Origin: Leuctra nigra
Taxonomy: Eukaryota > Arthropoda > Insecta > Plecoptera > Leuctridae
NCBI GenBank assembly: GCA_934045905.1
Contig: OW203762.1
Coordinates: 17,516,345-17,580,344, forward strand
DNA length: 64,000 bases
Reading direction: 5' to 3'
Of this stretch, positions 10,910 to 23,119 are shown piece by piece (position 1 is the stretch's first letter; each line of letters opens with the position of its first letter). The notes beneath the pieces are model-generated. The model saw nothing but the letters and a program-made list of their open reading frames with translations. It made no database searches and had not been told where the DNA came from. Made by a program: the position numbers and the translations under genes.

Positions 10910-11232
10910 CCAGGAGGCCAAGTCTTGAAACTTACGCTTTCAAGACGCAAACGCTCTCGGACGTCAATAAGTCCCATTTACTGTAAGAATGACGACCTTG
11001 AAATCTACTGTCAACTGTTTTAATAGGTTTTAATAATGTTTTAATGACTGTATAATATCTGTAATATTAATTATAATGTTAATAAATTGTTTCCAATAGA
11101 TTGCTGGATGACAATCAAATAAGTGGCTTGACTTTATGTTTCAATGTCGATCACTCTTACAGTAAATGGGACTTTATGACGTCCTAGAGCGTTTGCGTCC
11201 TGAAAGCGTAAGTTTCAAGACTTGGCCTCCTG
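10910..11232. mobile_element. Foldback DNA element with ~78-bp terminal inverted repeats
   Basis: CCAGGAGGCCAAGTCTTGAA at the left is matched in reverse complement by the right end, and pairing continues through the CCCATTTACTGTAAG motif. It sits inside another repeat, whose uninterrupted relative is at 6340-6480. No ORF. Confidence 0.75.
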
Positions 11233-11256
11233 GAGTGACGCTACTACGTGAAGGAG

Positions 11257-11309
11257 TGAACGGGCTGATCTTTATACTATGTGAACGGGCTGATCTTTAT
11301 ACTATGATA
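11257..11309. repeat. 26-bp tandem duplication
   Basis: GTGAACGGGCTGATCTTTAT plus ACTATG occurs twice head to tail. The relative near 6350 has a single copy. Confidence 0.6.
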
Positions 11310-11396
11310 GCCCTCCTGGGATGGGATTACATAAAATGACAACTTACTTGTCGCAGCGACAATTTTCTCATTTCAATGTTATTCACGGCCTTCTGA

Positions 11397-11573
11397 GGAC
11401 CTATTTTCGAGATCGTTCGAGCACTCGCATAATCGAGCGTGACGTCAAAGTGACGTCCGTCCAAAGGAAATATCATCCAATAAGCCAAATCAGTTTATAG
11501 TTTTGTTTTGTCTGACGTCATATCAGCTCGTACCCGTATGATATTTTACTCGAACGATCTCGAAAATAGGTCC
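11397..11573. mobile_element. MITE-like element with 25-bp inverted ends
   Basis: GGACCTATTTTCGAGATCGT on the left pairs with ACGATCTCGAAAATAGGTCC on the right, and the stem extends through TCGAG. I could not identify a target duplication. No coding content. Confidence 0.75.
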
Positions 11574-11886
11574 CCTGGCAGGATGGCTATTGAAAAGTGT
11601 ATAGATTCACTTGTTTTGACAGTTCGTACCTACTTACAAGTGCAGTGAAAAAGAAGAAACAATTTATAAATTTAGTTAAGTGGGTATCCTTTACTATAAT
11701 ATGCTTAAAAGAGAAGAACGTCGTCCCCGTAGCAACGTGGCTGAAAATTTGGTTCTTTATACAAATCTTGAATTTCCCACCGATGGGGCGATGCCAAGCT
11801 AGGACGACGGGATCGGCCACTTTGGCGCTAGCGTTGAGGCTGTGCTTTTCAAATCAACGCATTTCTTACCCCACAGTCCGTATTTT

Positions 11887-13211
11887 TGAGCGAGCGAAGC
11901 GAGCGTCTCCATTTGGCTCTTTTGGCACGGACCTCTGTTTTTTTTTTTTTTTTTTTTTTTTTTTTTCTGTTACTGACGATATACAGGTCAGAGTTTTTCT
12001 TCGATCGAGCTGAAATTTTGCACACATGTACGTAACATTTCTGATTGTTGCAGACCCTAATTTTTTTGAAATCCATTGATTGGTTCAAATTTAAAAAAAA
12101 TTAACTTTCGATTGGTTGTTTTGATCAAATTGAAATTTTGACAAGTCATTACCCCCAACATTGTACCCAATCAAACAAAGTTTCAGCCAAATCCTCCCAT
12201 TGGTTAAAATTTAAAACCATCTTTCCTGTGTTTTTAGAAATTTAAACTATAACCGATTGAACGATCAACTTATAACTTCGCATGATGGTTGGGTCCAACA
12301 TTATCTGCATTTTTGACAATTTTCATACTAATCTGTGTTTAAATCCAAACGTTATTGACATTTTACGGACTATTAGCGTGTTGGCTGCCAAATTCACGGC
12401 GACTTCGACTCTTCAGTTCAAGGCAAGGTAGTTAGAGCAGAAACTTTCAAACGCAAATGAAACTGATAATGACCGTTCAACAGTCGATCTGATATTGTGT
12501 AGACACACTTATATCATATGAGTGGTCTCAGGTATATTTTTTGAAGGAGATCCTGTGATTTTTGAAAATTAACACGGAACAGTTCAATCATAAAGGTTCA
12601 ATTGATCAACTTAAAGCTTTGCATGGTTATTTGGACCAATATTTTAGGAATGTTTTGAGATTTCTATACAAATCTGTGGCGAAATTTTAGAATTATTGGC
12701 TTTTAATGACATTTTCGATAGACAGAATTTCGGTTCGAGGTGTTGCGCGTATCCGTGCTCGCTCATCAACGCGTTACTCAGATTCATTGGTTAAAATTTA
12801 AATAAATATCTCCTGATAGGCTGAAAAATGAAAACGGTCTTCGATAATTCTGATCAAACTCATATTTTGCATGATCATTAAGACCAATATTGTCTCTTAT
12901 TTTACAAAATTTCATCCCAATCAGTTAAGAACGTATGAAGTTATTTACATTTTTAATATCTGTCAGTAATGAAGTATCGAAATGAATGTTTTCCAGTGCC
13001 AATTGAAAATTGATTCTGATTTGCTTTATGAACCAGGTGCTTAGATGCTATTTTAAAGTTTCGATGAAAAGCATACACTTTTAAGTTGATATCATAATCA
13101 ATTCCATATGGATGTATATGTTTTCTGTGCGTTGTGTACGCATTTCCGGTTCGAGAATTTGCACGTACCCGTGCTCGCTTATCAACGCGTTACACTGAGC
13201 GTTTTCCTAGT
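11887..13211 (+). mobile_element. Helentron-like element, chimeric 1.3 kb form (copy A)
   Basis: The left terminus begins at 11887, a T-run follows at 11937-11966 and the right terminus CCTAGT ends at 13211. Inside, a first right-end hairpin region breaks off at GCGTTACTCA (about 12780) and is fused to the second half of another family member (ATTCATTGGTTAAAATTTAA). The identical fusion occurs at 33639-34964 between different flanks, so the chimera has itself transposed. Confidence 0.85.
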
Positions 13212-14483
13212 TATGTTATATTATAAGAATTAATGTTGATATTTGGTTATTTAAAGAAATAGTGGATAATTATTAGAAATGATAGTGTAATAATGATATT
13301 TTGATCATATAATGACAGATCACAGAATTATTTTTGTTTCCAGTGCTCTCTTGAAATGACTCACTGCTTAATGGAATTTTGTAACTTCCAATTAAAACAA
13401 TTGAGAGGGTGTCGCTTCAGATTGAAATAGAATTTGCTTTAGATATTGCACTATCTTCTTATTTTTACACATTTAATTATACTAGAGTAAAAAATTTATG
13501 TATCTAAACAGTGAGTACATCTTCTTACGCATGTCAAAATAAAGTTTCGCGAGTTTTAATTCTGAGTGGCACGAACAGCTTACTTCACACTTGTCACAAA
13601 ACCGATGGCAGCACCCTAGCGGGAGATAGTTTGGCTAGTGCCCTATTAAGTTGAAACTCGCCAGTAATGTACGTGACTTGATTTATAGTAACACTTTCGC
13701 GACATTCTGTTCAGTATTTACCGAGTTATTCGTGAAAAACATCGCTTTTTCTGACCTCTTAATTTTAAACGTCAATTTCAATTGAGCAGTGAAAATAAAA
13801 TTTAGTAGGCAGTGAAACTAATTTTCACAAATCGACCTGAACAATATTTGGCCATGGAATCTGGAGCTCGGAAGTTGCGTTACGATTCGCGTCTATAGAC
13901 ATCGAGAATTTAGCACGATTTTCAACGAAACTTGACTTTTCCTGTACATAATTTCAAGCGGGACTTCTTCCTCAACCTTCGTTGGGGAGAGTCACAAATA
14001 CTGCTGGCCTATCTGACCATGTCAGGCGCCATTAAATAACAGAATAATTCTGAATTTTAAACAACTACTAACTGGCCTATGTGCCAAAGTACAACGAGTG
14101 AAAATACCTATATAGCATAATAATAAAATAATACATTATAAAACTACATCGAATATAAATTAAAGCTGGCCAGTATGACCATAGATGTCGAGTGCCATTA
14201 AAACCGGAAGTGAAAGAAAAAGAAAGAAATTTCAAGCGAACTGCCAAGCAAAAAGTTTTGTTTGAATCCGTTAAGTATTTCGAGAGATATTTAATAGAAA
14301 CAAAATTGTCATTGAAATAGTCAATTTCTTATTTATCTTCGCTCTTGTTGGCTACTACATACTTGTAGTGCCTGAATTTTCAGATACCGTACACATAATG
14401 TTTGTACATAACTCTGTCATGACATTTGGAAATTATAAAAATTGTAAAACATTGACACAAATTTAGACTATAGGAGTCAAGAG
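13212..14483. other. Gene-free stretch; right part probably jockey 3' untranslated region
   Basis: No host gene is visible. Sequence from about 14100 to 14483, read on the - strand, follows the stop of the jockey ORF2 and is probably its 3' UTR. I could not place the poly-A end or a target duplication. Confidence 0.4.
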
Positions 14484-17159
14484 TTAGGAAGTAACATCAG
14501 CCAGTCTGCTGATTAGTGGATTTCCATGGTCTCCGAGTGCTGCGTAGAACGACTCTCTCTGATTTTCCATGACTTCGTGGAGATAGGCAAATCCTATATC
14601 TTGGTGTATGCTCTTCGTCCGGGTGAACATCGGAGTGCGCAGGGCGATCTTGAGGGCCCTGTTCTGCACCCTCTGCAGCATTGTTCTCGCTCCCGCTGAA
14701 GTCCTCTCGTACCACACTGGTGAGGCGTACGTCAGTGTGGGCACGATGACGCTCTGGATAAGAAGCAGCTTGCTGGTGAGCGGCATGGATTTGCTTTTGA
14801 GCAGTGGGAACAGCGCCGCCGTCTTCCCGTTGGCCTTGCTGGCAATCTTCTCAGCGTGGGCCTTCCAGGAGAGCTTGGCATCCAGGGTGACACCCAGGTA
14901 AACATTGCTGGGAGACCAGGAGACATCTGTACCAGAGATGTTTATGGTAGGGGGTTGAAATTTCCGTCGCTTGGTGAAGAGTGTTGCCTCTGTCTTAGAT
15001 GAATTTAGGGCTATACGGTTCTCTGTATACCAGTGGCTGAGTACGTCTAATGCTTTTTGCAGAGGCGGGCCAAGTTGATTAGATGCCATAGATTGGCAGA
15101 TGACTGCGGCATCGTCAGCATAGAAAGCTACTTCGGTGTCCGGAATGTTAGTTGGGATGTCATTGGTGAAGATGTTGAAGAGGATGGGGCTAATGATAGA
15201 TCCCTGAGGAACTCCAGCCAGAATAGGCCTCGCTGAAGAACAGGCACCGTTGATGTGTACGGTGAAGGATCTTTGATTTAAATAGGAGTGGATGATATTG
15301 ATTAAGTAGTTGGGGAATTGATATTTAATTAGTTTTTGTAGTAGGCCTTCATGCCAAACTCTATCAAATGCTTTAGCAACGTCCAGGAAAACTATACCAG
15401 TTCCTTTCAGCTTTTTAAATCCATCGTTTATCTTGTCAACCACACGTAGAAGCTGATGTGTTGTTGAATGCTTCTGTCGAAAGCCAAACTGCTCATTGAT
15501 CAGCAGCTTTGTAGCGTTTGCGTGGCCTCTAATTCGAGCATGAAGGACCTTTTCAAAAAGCTTCGATAGTGATGAGAGGAGACTAATCGGCCGGTAATTT
15601 GCAGGGTCACGAAGATTCTTTCCCGCTTTCGGGAACACAATGACTTTGGCTACTTTCCATTGGGTGGGGAAGTGTTGAAGACGGAGACTGGCATTAAATA
15701 TTTCAAGGATACGTTCACCGGCAGGTATAGGAAGTTCTTTAAGAATCGTGTTTGTGATCTCGTCAATACCAGGTGCCTTGCCATTTGCAAGTTCATTTAG
15801 ATATATAATTACTTCGTCCATAGAGCAGAGAACGACTTCATCATCTTCAGCCTGCGCCTTGTGTATAGCAAGATGGGTTCTTACTTCAGCCTCGATATGT
15901 GCTGATGAATTAGTCGGCGGGTTTGGGGAAAACTGATTTTGAAGCGAATCTGCTAGAACTTCTGCCTTATCATGTGGGCTGCATGCAAGGTGTGTACTAC
16001 CTTGAATGGGTGGATTTGGTTGTTTGCTTCTTGTCAGTCGTTTTGCCATGGACCAGAGTGGACGACTCCCTGGTTCTAGTGTGGCTACAGCATCTTCCCA
16101 CCTCTCTCTCCTGTGGCGACGAATTAATTCCTTTACAGATCTGTCTAAGAGCTTATATTCTTCATGTAAATCAGGTGTTCTGAGCGCCTGCCATCTCCTA
16201 CGTGCACGGTTTCGAGTGGCTATTGACAGTTTAATTCCACGTGGAAGATCAAATATTGTGCACCTTTTTGTATTACAAATGGGAACACTGATCGCTCTTG
16301 CTTCCATAATATTTTCCGTTAATTTATTTACTGCTAAATCTATATCCTGATGCGAATCAAGTGGTCCACTCTCCAACTTATTTGATAAATGCTCTCTGAA
16401 CTTTTCCCAGTCTGCTTTTCTGTAATTGAATCGAATGATGGGATCAACGGTCTCGTATGAGTCCCCTACGCTCAAAAGTACAGGATTATGATCTGAAGAC
16501 AATTCTAAAAGTGTTTCTAATTCAATGGAATGTCGCAGATTTTTCACCACCGCAATGTCAAGAACATCAGCTCTTCCTGTAGGGATATGAAGATGTGTCG
16601 CTTCTTGCGGTCCAGTCACAGTAAAGTCACTTATACGGGAGAGTGAAAGGAGAGTGCGGCCATTGGCGTTGACAACTCGCGAGTTCCAGGCTGTATGCTT
16701 AGCATTAAGGTCGCCACCGAGAATAGTCGGGTAATTCGAGTCCATTAATGCTTCTATATCTGCTGTGAGAAGCTTAGTTCGCGGAGGACAATACGTGGCT
16801 ATAAGCCGGAGTGGACCCAGTTTAGTAAAAAGCAGGATAGCGGTAGCCTCTATTGATTTCGTTTCAGGTAAAACAATCTCGTAGTGACTTACTCGATTGT
16901 CAATGATGATTGCAGTCCCTCCTGCTCTCCTGTCTCCTGGACGATCAGTTCTATACACTGAGTGATTGGCAAGCTTAAGCTTGTCCTTAGGGTTAAGATG
17001 GGTCTCACAGACAAGGGCAGCCATTAAATTTCGTGATTCCATCAATAGAAGTAATTCGTCTTTACGAGAACTTATGCTATTAGCATTCCAAATGATTAGA
17101 TTAATTGAATTAATCGCTGGCATTGCGATTTTGTACAGACAAAAGAAGAGTTGGCACAA
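14484..17159 (-). CDS. Jockey-clade LINE ORF2: endonuclease + reverse transcriptase
   Basis: An 891-codon open frame; the first likely domain start is MPAINSINLIIWNANS (residue 13). The apurinic-type endonuclease covers about residues 18-235, with catalytic-type residues E52 (VCETH), D150/N152 (GGDLNA) and D223/H224 (SSDHN). The reverse transcriptase lies at about residues 480-760: NYRPISL at 521, FLDVAKAFDRVWH at 591, PQGSIISP at 651 and the catalytic YADD at 680-683. These motifs match jockey-clade elements. The enzyme would nick target DNA and copy its own RNA there (target-primed reverse transcription). It overlaps ORF1 by 50 bases in another frame, the usual tight arrangement. No stop or frameshift is seen, so the copy may be young or active. 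Confidence 0.9.
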   Translation of the reverse strand: MCQLFFCLYKIAMPAINSINLIIWNANSISSRKDELLLLMESRNLMAALVCETHLNPKDKLKLANHSVYRTDRPGDRRAGGTAIIIDNRVSHYEIVLPETKSIEATAILLFTKLGPLRLIATYCPPRTKLLTADIEALMDSNYPTILGGDLNAKHTAWNSRVVNANGRTLLSLSRISDFTVTGPQEATHLHIPTGRADVLDIAVVKNLRHSIELETLLELSSDHNPVLLSVGDSYETVDPIIRFNYRKADWEKFREHLSNKLESGPLDSHQDIDLAVNKLTENIMEARAISVPICNTKRCTIFDLPRGIKLSIATRNRARRRWQALRTPDLHEEYKLLDRSVKELIRRHRRERWEDAVATLEPGSRPLWSMAKRLTRSKQPNPPIQGSTHLACSPHDKAEVLADSLQNQFSPNPPTNSSAHIEAEVRTHLAIHKAQAEDDEVVLCSMDEVIIYLNELANGKAPGIDEITNTILKELPIPAGERILEIFNASLRLQHFPTQWKVAKVIVFPKAGKNLRDPANYRPISLLSSLSKLFEKVLHARIRGHANATKLLINEQFGFRQKHSTTHQLLRVVDKINDGFKKLKGTGIVFLDVAKAFDRVWHEGLLQKLIKYQFPNYLINIIHSYLNQRSFTVHINGACSSARPILAGVPQGSIISPILFNIFTNDIPTNIPDTEVAFYADDAAVICQSMASNQLGPPLQKALDVLSHWYTENRIALNSSKTEATLFTKRRKFQPPTINISGTDVSWSPSNVYLGVTLDAKLSWKAHAEKIASKANGKTAALFPLLKSKSMPLTSKLLLIQSVIVPTLTYASPVWYERTSAGARTMLQRVQNRALKIALRTPMFTRTKSIHQDIGFAYLHEVMENQRESFYAALGDHGNPLISRLADVTS

Positions 17160-18579
17160 AACTTGCCAGAGACGTAATGATGGGGTGAATGTTCATATTA
17201 ACTATAAAAATTGCAATGCCGTTTATAAGGGCTATCCAATCAATAGTTGATTGTTGAGGTACTACCGGTTGTACGAGTTCAGGAAGAGCATTGGGTGGCC
17301 TCTCTGCTTCTTCTAAGGCAGTGGTGTTTGAGGACGAGGGTTGCTCTGGATTTATCTGAGTGTTCAAAACAGAAGCAAAAGTCCGTGGTTGCGCCAATGA
17401 GACTCGTGGCACGGGCGTGGGTTGCGTCTGAGTATTCCCTCGGTTATCATGCTGTGGAGAAGAGCCATCTTGCTGCTGTGGACGTCGGGCTCGAGTAGCA
17501 TGACGAGTTGCTGCCTTGATGACATCACATCCTCGGTAGCAAGCGGCATGCTGCTGATTGCAGTTACAGCACTTTGCTGTTTCTGGTGACTCCTTACACT
17601 CCTTAACCTGATGCACACCTCCACATCGAACACATCGTGGCTGGCGATGACAAAATTTGGCCGTATGACCCACTCTTTGACAATTAAAACATTGTATGAC
17701 ATTAATCTTCTTGCTCCGTGGGGCCTCGGTGGAGACCACGCAGTAGAGGAGTCTCTTGATTTGGCTGAGGTCCACTGGAGCCTGACCACTCGTACTTACT
17801 AGCGTACATTCAAAAAGGGGCAAAAGACGTGTACTGTCTCCAGGCATCTTCATCTGCCGCACAGAGCGGACATTGAAGCCTTGCTGCTTCAGCTCCTCTT
17901 GAATGTCTTCTGTTTCAGCAGATTGTGGCAGACCTCTCAGAACAAAACGCTGTGATCTAGTGCGCTCAGTTGGAAACGTGTAGTACTCTATTCCCTCAGT
18001 CGAGTCTAGGGCGGAGGTAATTAGTTTGTACGAGGTAATATCTCTAATGATTACTCGAGAAACTTCGAGACCAGGTTTGATTATGAATGCCCCTTGTTCT
18101 GGACATACAGCGGAGAGCAACTCAACTAATGCCTTATGAGATTTCATATTTTGAATCACTATTGGTGGGATTTTATACTTCTTATCTGGCAAAGTCTCCG
18201 CCGTCATCGGGGTCGTGTCCATATCATTTGCACTTGCAAGCGGCTCAAATGAGTTCTGCGTACGCACAAGGTTGATCACTCTCTTGGATGATGGGCCTGA
18301 AGCATCTGACCCAGATGATCGTGTGCTGGGACGATCGTTACAATTACGACGCCTTTTATTTCCTGTCACCATAGTGAAACCATCGGGAACTATGTTCAAA
18401 GACATCTCATTGGTTGCAGACTCAACTTGCATTAGCTCCGTGTCCGATTCATCACTAGACGAAAAATCATTTATAGAAGCTCCTATGGGTTGACTAGAAA
18501 TGTTTATGACATTGTCTACAGCTGAAGGGGCATCTAGCCGGTTTACTTCATCACTCCAAACTTTATATATTCCACTCAT
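17110..18579 (-). CDS. Jockey-clade LINE ORF1: gag-like RNA-binding protein
   Basis: A 489-codon frame from ATG at 18579. Residues 1-130 are serine-rich and low in structure, with a basic patch at NKRRRNC (74-80). Residues about 205-285 resemble the domain found before zinc knuckles in insect retrotransposon gag proteins. Three cysteine/histidine knuckles follow: CFNCQRVGHTAKFC (297-310), CVRCGGVHQVKEC (316-328) and a third around 337-351. The C-terminal third is P/Q/T-rich and ends in a hydrophobic stretch (WIALINGIAIFIVNMNI). Such proteins bind element RNA and help bring it to the target. The stop lies 50 bases inside ORF2, so both frames come from one transcript. Confidence 0.88.
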   Translation of the reverse strand: MSGIYKVWSDEVNRLDAPSAVDNVINISSQPIGASINDFSSSDESDTELMQVESATNEMSLNIVPDGFTMVTGNKRRRNCNDRPSTRSSGSDASGPSSKRVINLVRTQNSFEPLASANDMDTTPMTAETLPDKKYKIPPIVIQNMKSHKALVELLSAVCPEQGAFIIKPGLEVSRVIIRDITSYKLITSALDSTEGIEYYTFPTERTRSQRFVLRGLPQSAETEDIQEELKQQGFNVRSVRQMKMPGDSTRLLPLFECTLVSTSGQAPVDLSQIKRLLYCVVSTEAPRSKKINVIQCFNCQRVGHTAKFCHRQPRCVRCGGVHQVKECKESPETAKCCNCNQQHAACYRGCDVIKAATRHATRARRPQQQDGSSPQHDNRGNTQTQPTPVPRVSLAQPRTFASVLNTQINPEQPSSSNTTALEEAERPPNALPELVQPVVPQQSTIDWIALINGIAIFIVNMNIHPIITSLASFVPTLLLSVQNRNASD

Positions 18580-19540
18580 TGCTCACATTACTTCAAGTCC
18601 AAATGAGCTACAAGCGTCTCTTGGTAGGTTTCGTAGACCTAGTATATAAAACTATTTTCTAATACTTTAAACAGATTCTGACGCGGAAAAATGGTTTGAA
18701 TGGCTCCCAAAATATCTAATATCACCATTCAACACAACAAACATGCAAAACTAGCGATTAATCCACAAATATAAGCGAAAATACTGAGAATAATTCACAG
18801 AACTAACTTTCATTTATGAAGAAACAAATCTAGTCAATTTCTTCGAAACTTTCTAAGTGTAGGAAGCCGTGAAACCATTTGGCAGTGAAGAAAATAATGG
18901 AATTTCCACTGGAGACCTTGACTAGAATCACGGCAAACCAACATTTCATGTGAATAAATGCTGACTTTTTTGGGGTGGGTTATGCGGGGGGTGGGGCACA
19001 AGGGAACATTTCTGTCCAGAGTGTATTTTATTGTTACCTTTTGATATTGGACCTAATTTCCAATACTACGTCTCTCATTTGATATGACTATATAAACAAA
19101 TATCAAGCAAGCAAGAATATACATTTTGTGCTGACTTTACAACTTAACATTTTATCAAAAGATTTTAGTTGGTACACCTACATAATATTGTATTGTTCAT
19201 TGATGTTTTCATGTGTGCAGAGAATATGCGAACGATAAATAATCAGGATAAGTAATAAAGTGGAAACATGCATAACATTTTATATAGTAAATTTCGTAAT
19301 TTTTTAAGATTACATAAAAAGTGACGAATTTCGATTAAATCTCGATACCACTTTTCGTTCATCATAATTGCAAATCAAATCATATTCCATTTTATTATCA
19401 ATCTCGCCTATTTGTTTTAATTCAGTCTCAAATATATATTCTTATCTTGGACCCCCCCCCCCCCCCCCCCGTGATGGACAAGGCCAGTCGGTTGCGGAGA
19501 AGAATACCCTAGACTATGATGTAACATCTCCTGACATGAT
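18580..19540. other. Gene-free stretch, includes probable jockey leader
   Basis: Bases just right of 18580 should be the 5' UTR of the - strand LINE, whose 5' end I cannot place. The rest is AT-rich. A C-run occurs at about 19452-19470. Confidence 0.4.
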
Positions 19541-21039
19541 TGAGCGAGCGAAGCGAGCGTCTCCTTTTGACTCTTTTGACACGGACCTCTGTTTTTTTGT
19601 TGTTTTTTTTGTTTATATTTTTGGCTGTTATCTGGAGCAATAGAAGTCGCACCGTTTCACCGATCGATCTGAAATTTTGCACACATGTAGAGACAACCTT
19701 CTCTGTTTGCTGACCCCAATTTTTTTTGAAATCTATCAATTGGTTAAAATTTAAATAAACATCTCCTGATAGGCTAAAAAATTAAAATGGTCTTCGACAA
19801 ATGTGATCAACCTTATATTTTGCATGGTCATTAAGACCAACATTGTCTCTTATTTTACAAATTTTCAGCCAAATCGTCCCATTGGTTCAAATTTAAAAAA
19901 ATTATTTAATGTGCTTTTTGAAATTTAAGGGGACTGACATGTGAAAAAAATAAAAATTTATGGATTTTTTTTTATTTTATTTTCGTATTTTGTGATGTGT
20001 TTTATTGGCATGGAGATATAAAGCATTTGTTTTTAGTTGATTTTTGCTATCAAAAAAAAAGTTTCAAATGTGCATGTCAGGTTCATTATTATAGACATAC
20101 CAAACTTTAAACTCATTTATCTCAATTTAGAGTTATTTTAGGTTTAGGAACAATTATCTCTGGTTCTATTTGAGATAATTCTATGAACTTTGCGGCATTA
20201 TGTTGATTGGTGTGTTTTATGAATTAACGAAAAACATTAATTCTAAATTTTGCCAAAAAATTTATATTAATTAAACTATGCGTGAAAATTTGTGCAGATA
20301 TTGGTTAAATGTTAAAATATCAATAATTTTTTTAAAAAAAATTTTACAATTTTTCTTTTTCGTTAAAATGTTCTTTAAGGTAGAATGTCTCATATAATCC
20401 AAGAAAGGTTTGAATAGGACTATTGGTTTAAAAGTTATGTGTTCCTAAAAATGGTCAATTTTACATGTTAAATGCTCACATGTCAGTCCCCTTAAACCAG
20501 AACCGTTTGACCGATAAACATAAAAATTTGCATGGTCATCGGGTCCAACATTATCTGCATTTTTGACAATTTTCAGACTAAACTGTGTTTAAATTCAAAA
20601 GTTATTGACAGTTTACGGATATTTTGCGCGTTGGCTGTCATATTTCTCGAATTTCACATTTCACGGCATCTTCGAATCTTCACTTCAAGGTTGTTAGAGC
20701 AGAAACTTTCAAACGTATATTATTATGAAACTTTTTAACTTTTTATAACTTATATTTTTTAACTAGATCCTGTGATTTTTGTAAATTAACAAGAAATCGT
20801 TCAATCATAAAGAAAATTAACAAAAAAACTATGTAAAATGATCAATCGATCAACTTCAAACTTTGCGTGGTTATTGGGACCAATATTTTAGGAATTGTTG
20901 GAGATTTTCATACAAGTCTGTGACGAAATTCAAGAATTATTGGCTTTTAAGGACATTTTCGATAAACAGAATTTCGGTTCGAGGTATTGCGCGTATCCAT
21001 GCTCGCTCATCAACGCGTTACTCAGAGCGTTTTCCTAGT
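19541..21039 (+). mobile_element. Helentron-like element with a TTAA transposon inside
   Basis: The left terminus TGAGCGAGCGAAGCGAGCG begins at 19541 and a T-run at 19592. The right terminus CCTAGT ends at 21039. About 560 bp of its length is the insertion at 19929-20491; without it the copy is about 0.93 kb. Confidence 0.85.
19929..20491. mobile_element. TTAA-flanked non-autonomous transposon (piggyBac-like)
   Basis: GGGGACTGACATGTGA and TCACATGTCAGTCCCC are perfect inverted ends. TTAA sits on both sides (19925-19928, 20492-20495). TTAA duplication is the piggyBac hallmark. The interior is AT-rich without a transposase frame. Confidence 0.8.
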
Positions 21040-21556
21040 AATTAAATTGTAAACAGGATTCGATTAAATAAAATTTTGGAACCTGAATTAGATCATCATG
21101 TTGGATACATTTTATTCTGTTGTGTTTCAAATATTATAAAAATCATTTTAATTCTATATACCATGCAACTGTAGTTTTTGTTTTTATTCTTCATTGAGTC
21201 GTATCTGTTCATATTTTTTTATCATGCTTAAAATGTTTTAATAATATTGAGTTATTCACGATATATTTAAATATTTTCAAAATAGTTTACATGTTTTCTT
21301 TGTTTCTAATTTACGTATGTACACTACAGGTGTACATTGGGGTTAGTGTGGGTTTGGTGCACCTTCCACAGATCTATAAAAGAGCCTTGATTTGCATTTA
21401 TGATCGGTCATTCCGTGAGTTAAAAAAATTATCACGAGACAATTCTTTGCCAGCATATCAGAGTAGTTTTATTTTAATGGTGGTCCATCTTCAGTTATGC
21501 ATTGCCTTGCCCAGAAAGAGATATTGGGTCATGTATTACTTGGCGGGGCTCTCTAG
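21040..21556. other. Gene-free stretch
   Basis: AT-rich; one 101-codon frame at 21291 has no recognisable domain and I do not call it a gene. Confidence 0.4.
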
Positions 21557-21689
21557 TTACACTATACAATTCAAGTTAGGCAATTTGAAATTCTAGCCAA
21601 TGAAATATTGTTTTGCATGAAACTCTGAAATCCAATTGGCTTATGATTGAAATTGTCCAATCAATTGTCTATACAATTGTATAGTGTAA
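21557..21689. mobile_element. Small foldback element
   Basis: TTACACTATACAATT at the left faces CAATTGTATAGTGTAA at the right; 133 bp, no ORF. Confidence 0.65.
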
Positions 21690-21854
21690 TACCCACTTTA
21701 TACATTTACTTTTGTAGCCATAACAAACAACTAAGTATATAATGTATAATGCCTCTTACATCCGCCATTGACTCTTACATCTGCTTTTGTTCCTTGTTTG
21801 CTTGCTCGGTCAATCTGATTGTATATCTGGAGCAGATTTTATTTTTGCTTCTTG

Positions 21855-21892
21855 CATTATTCAATCGTCACTACACAGAGCGTTTTCCTAGT
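21855..21892 (+). mobile_element. Helentron-like right-end remnant
   Basis: Only the terminal ACACAGAGCGTTTTCCTAGT and a short degraded stretch before it remain. Confidence 0.45.
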
Positions 21893-23043
21893 ATTTCTCG
21901 CGTTGTTATTTCTTCACAATATTAACATTTACCGTTGATTTTGTTTTCAGTCACTCGAATGGAGTTCTCCAAGTACTATGGGGATGCAACTCGATGATAC
22001 AATGAGCCTTGGACTTGACTGCTTCGCCGAAGCATCATACGATTTAGATTGATGATTATGAGTTATTAAAAGATTACCTTTAGTTGAGAACTTGAGATCT
22101 ATATGCAATCTAATTCAGCTTTACATGTGAAATATAATAGAAACACAAACAATCCGATAATTCTTTCTAATAAAGAAATCCTGACAACTCTTTCACGAAG
22201 AACTTTCTATTTATAGTTTTCATGTGACTTCATCTCAGTGCCATTGTTGCCACCATCTTGATGGCACCATTCATAATATCTGTTTCTGAGCTTTTTTAGG
22301 GGATGTTTCTTAGTTAGAACGGTTACCTGGGCAACTGTAGGCTCCGGATAAATCTTAAATACGAAGAGAAATCACTCACATTACAAAAATACACGGATTA
22401 ACCTCCATTTATTAATTAGTAAATCTAAATTCTAATTCCGTTAACGTGGCAACATAATGTCCGTTCTCGGGCGAAACATTTATTTTGTTTGCATTGCTGG
22501 AAATATTATGGCAATCTCATGACGTCACTGCTAATCAAAATCTTCTTGGGGGACAGATGATTTTAGTTAATAAGTAATAAGTAATCATTATCATCATCTC
22601 TCTTGATTTAATTTCCTCATTTTATTTGATACCTATGTATTTTCATTTTAATTCTTTCTTGCACAACTGTATTCAAAATACGATTAAATTTTTGTAACAT
22701 TGCTGTCCCCCAGCCAAATAAACAAGATTGAGGCATGTTACCATAGCAACCAGGGTGATTCAACTACATGCTATAAAACAAAATAAGTTCGTACCAGGTG
22801 AATAGAAACGTTAAGTTTGACCTAATTTAAGAATGATTTCATGGCATGTATTCAAATAAAGATTTTCAAATGACACATTTGTCTCTGTTATAGTAATAAA
22901 TGAGGAAACTTTCGATTTTTCTGAATTTTGCGTCGTCAATGTTGTGAAATACTCAACAACCTACATTTTCTTGAGGGCGGTTTCAGAGATATATCTACCT
23001 ACACAGAGTGGAGTTGTCGACATGAAATAATCTTGATTTTAAT
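21893..23043. other. Gene-free stretch
   Basis: Nothing supportable as a gene or repeat terminus is visible. Confidence 0.5.
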
Positions 23044-23112
23044 TGAGCGAGCGTAGCGAGCATCACCACGGTACTCTTATGGCACTTTCTCAGTGTGTTT
23101 TTTTTTGTTTGT
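23044..23112 (+). mobile_element. Helentron-like left-end stub
   Basis: The left terminus and T-run are intact but the element stops after about 70 bp and adjoins the repeat at 23120-23500. Confidence 0.65.
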
Positions 23113-23119
23113 TTGCTTC

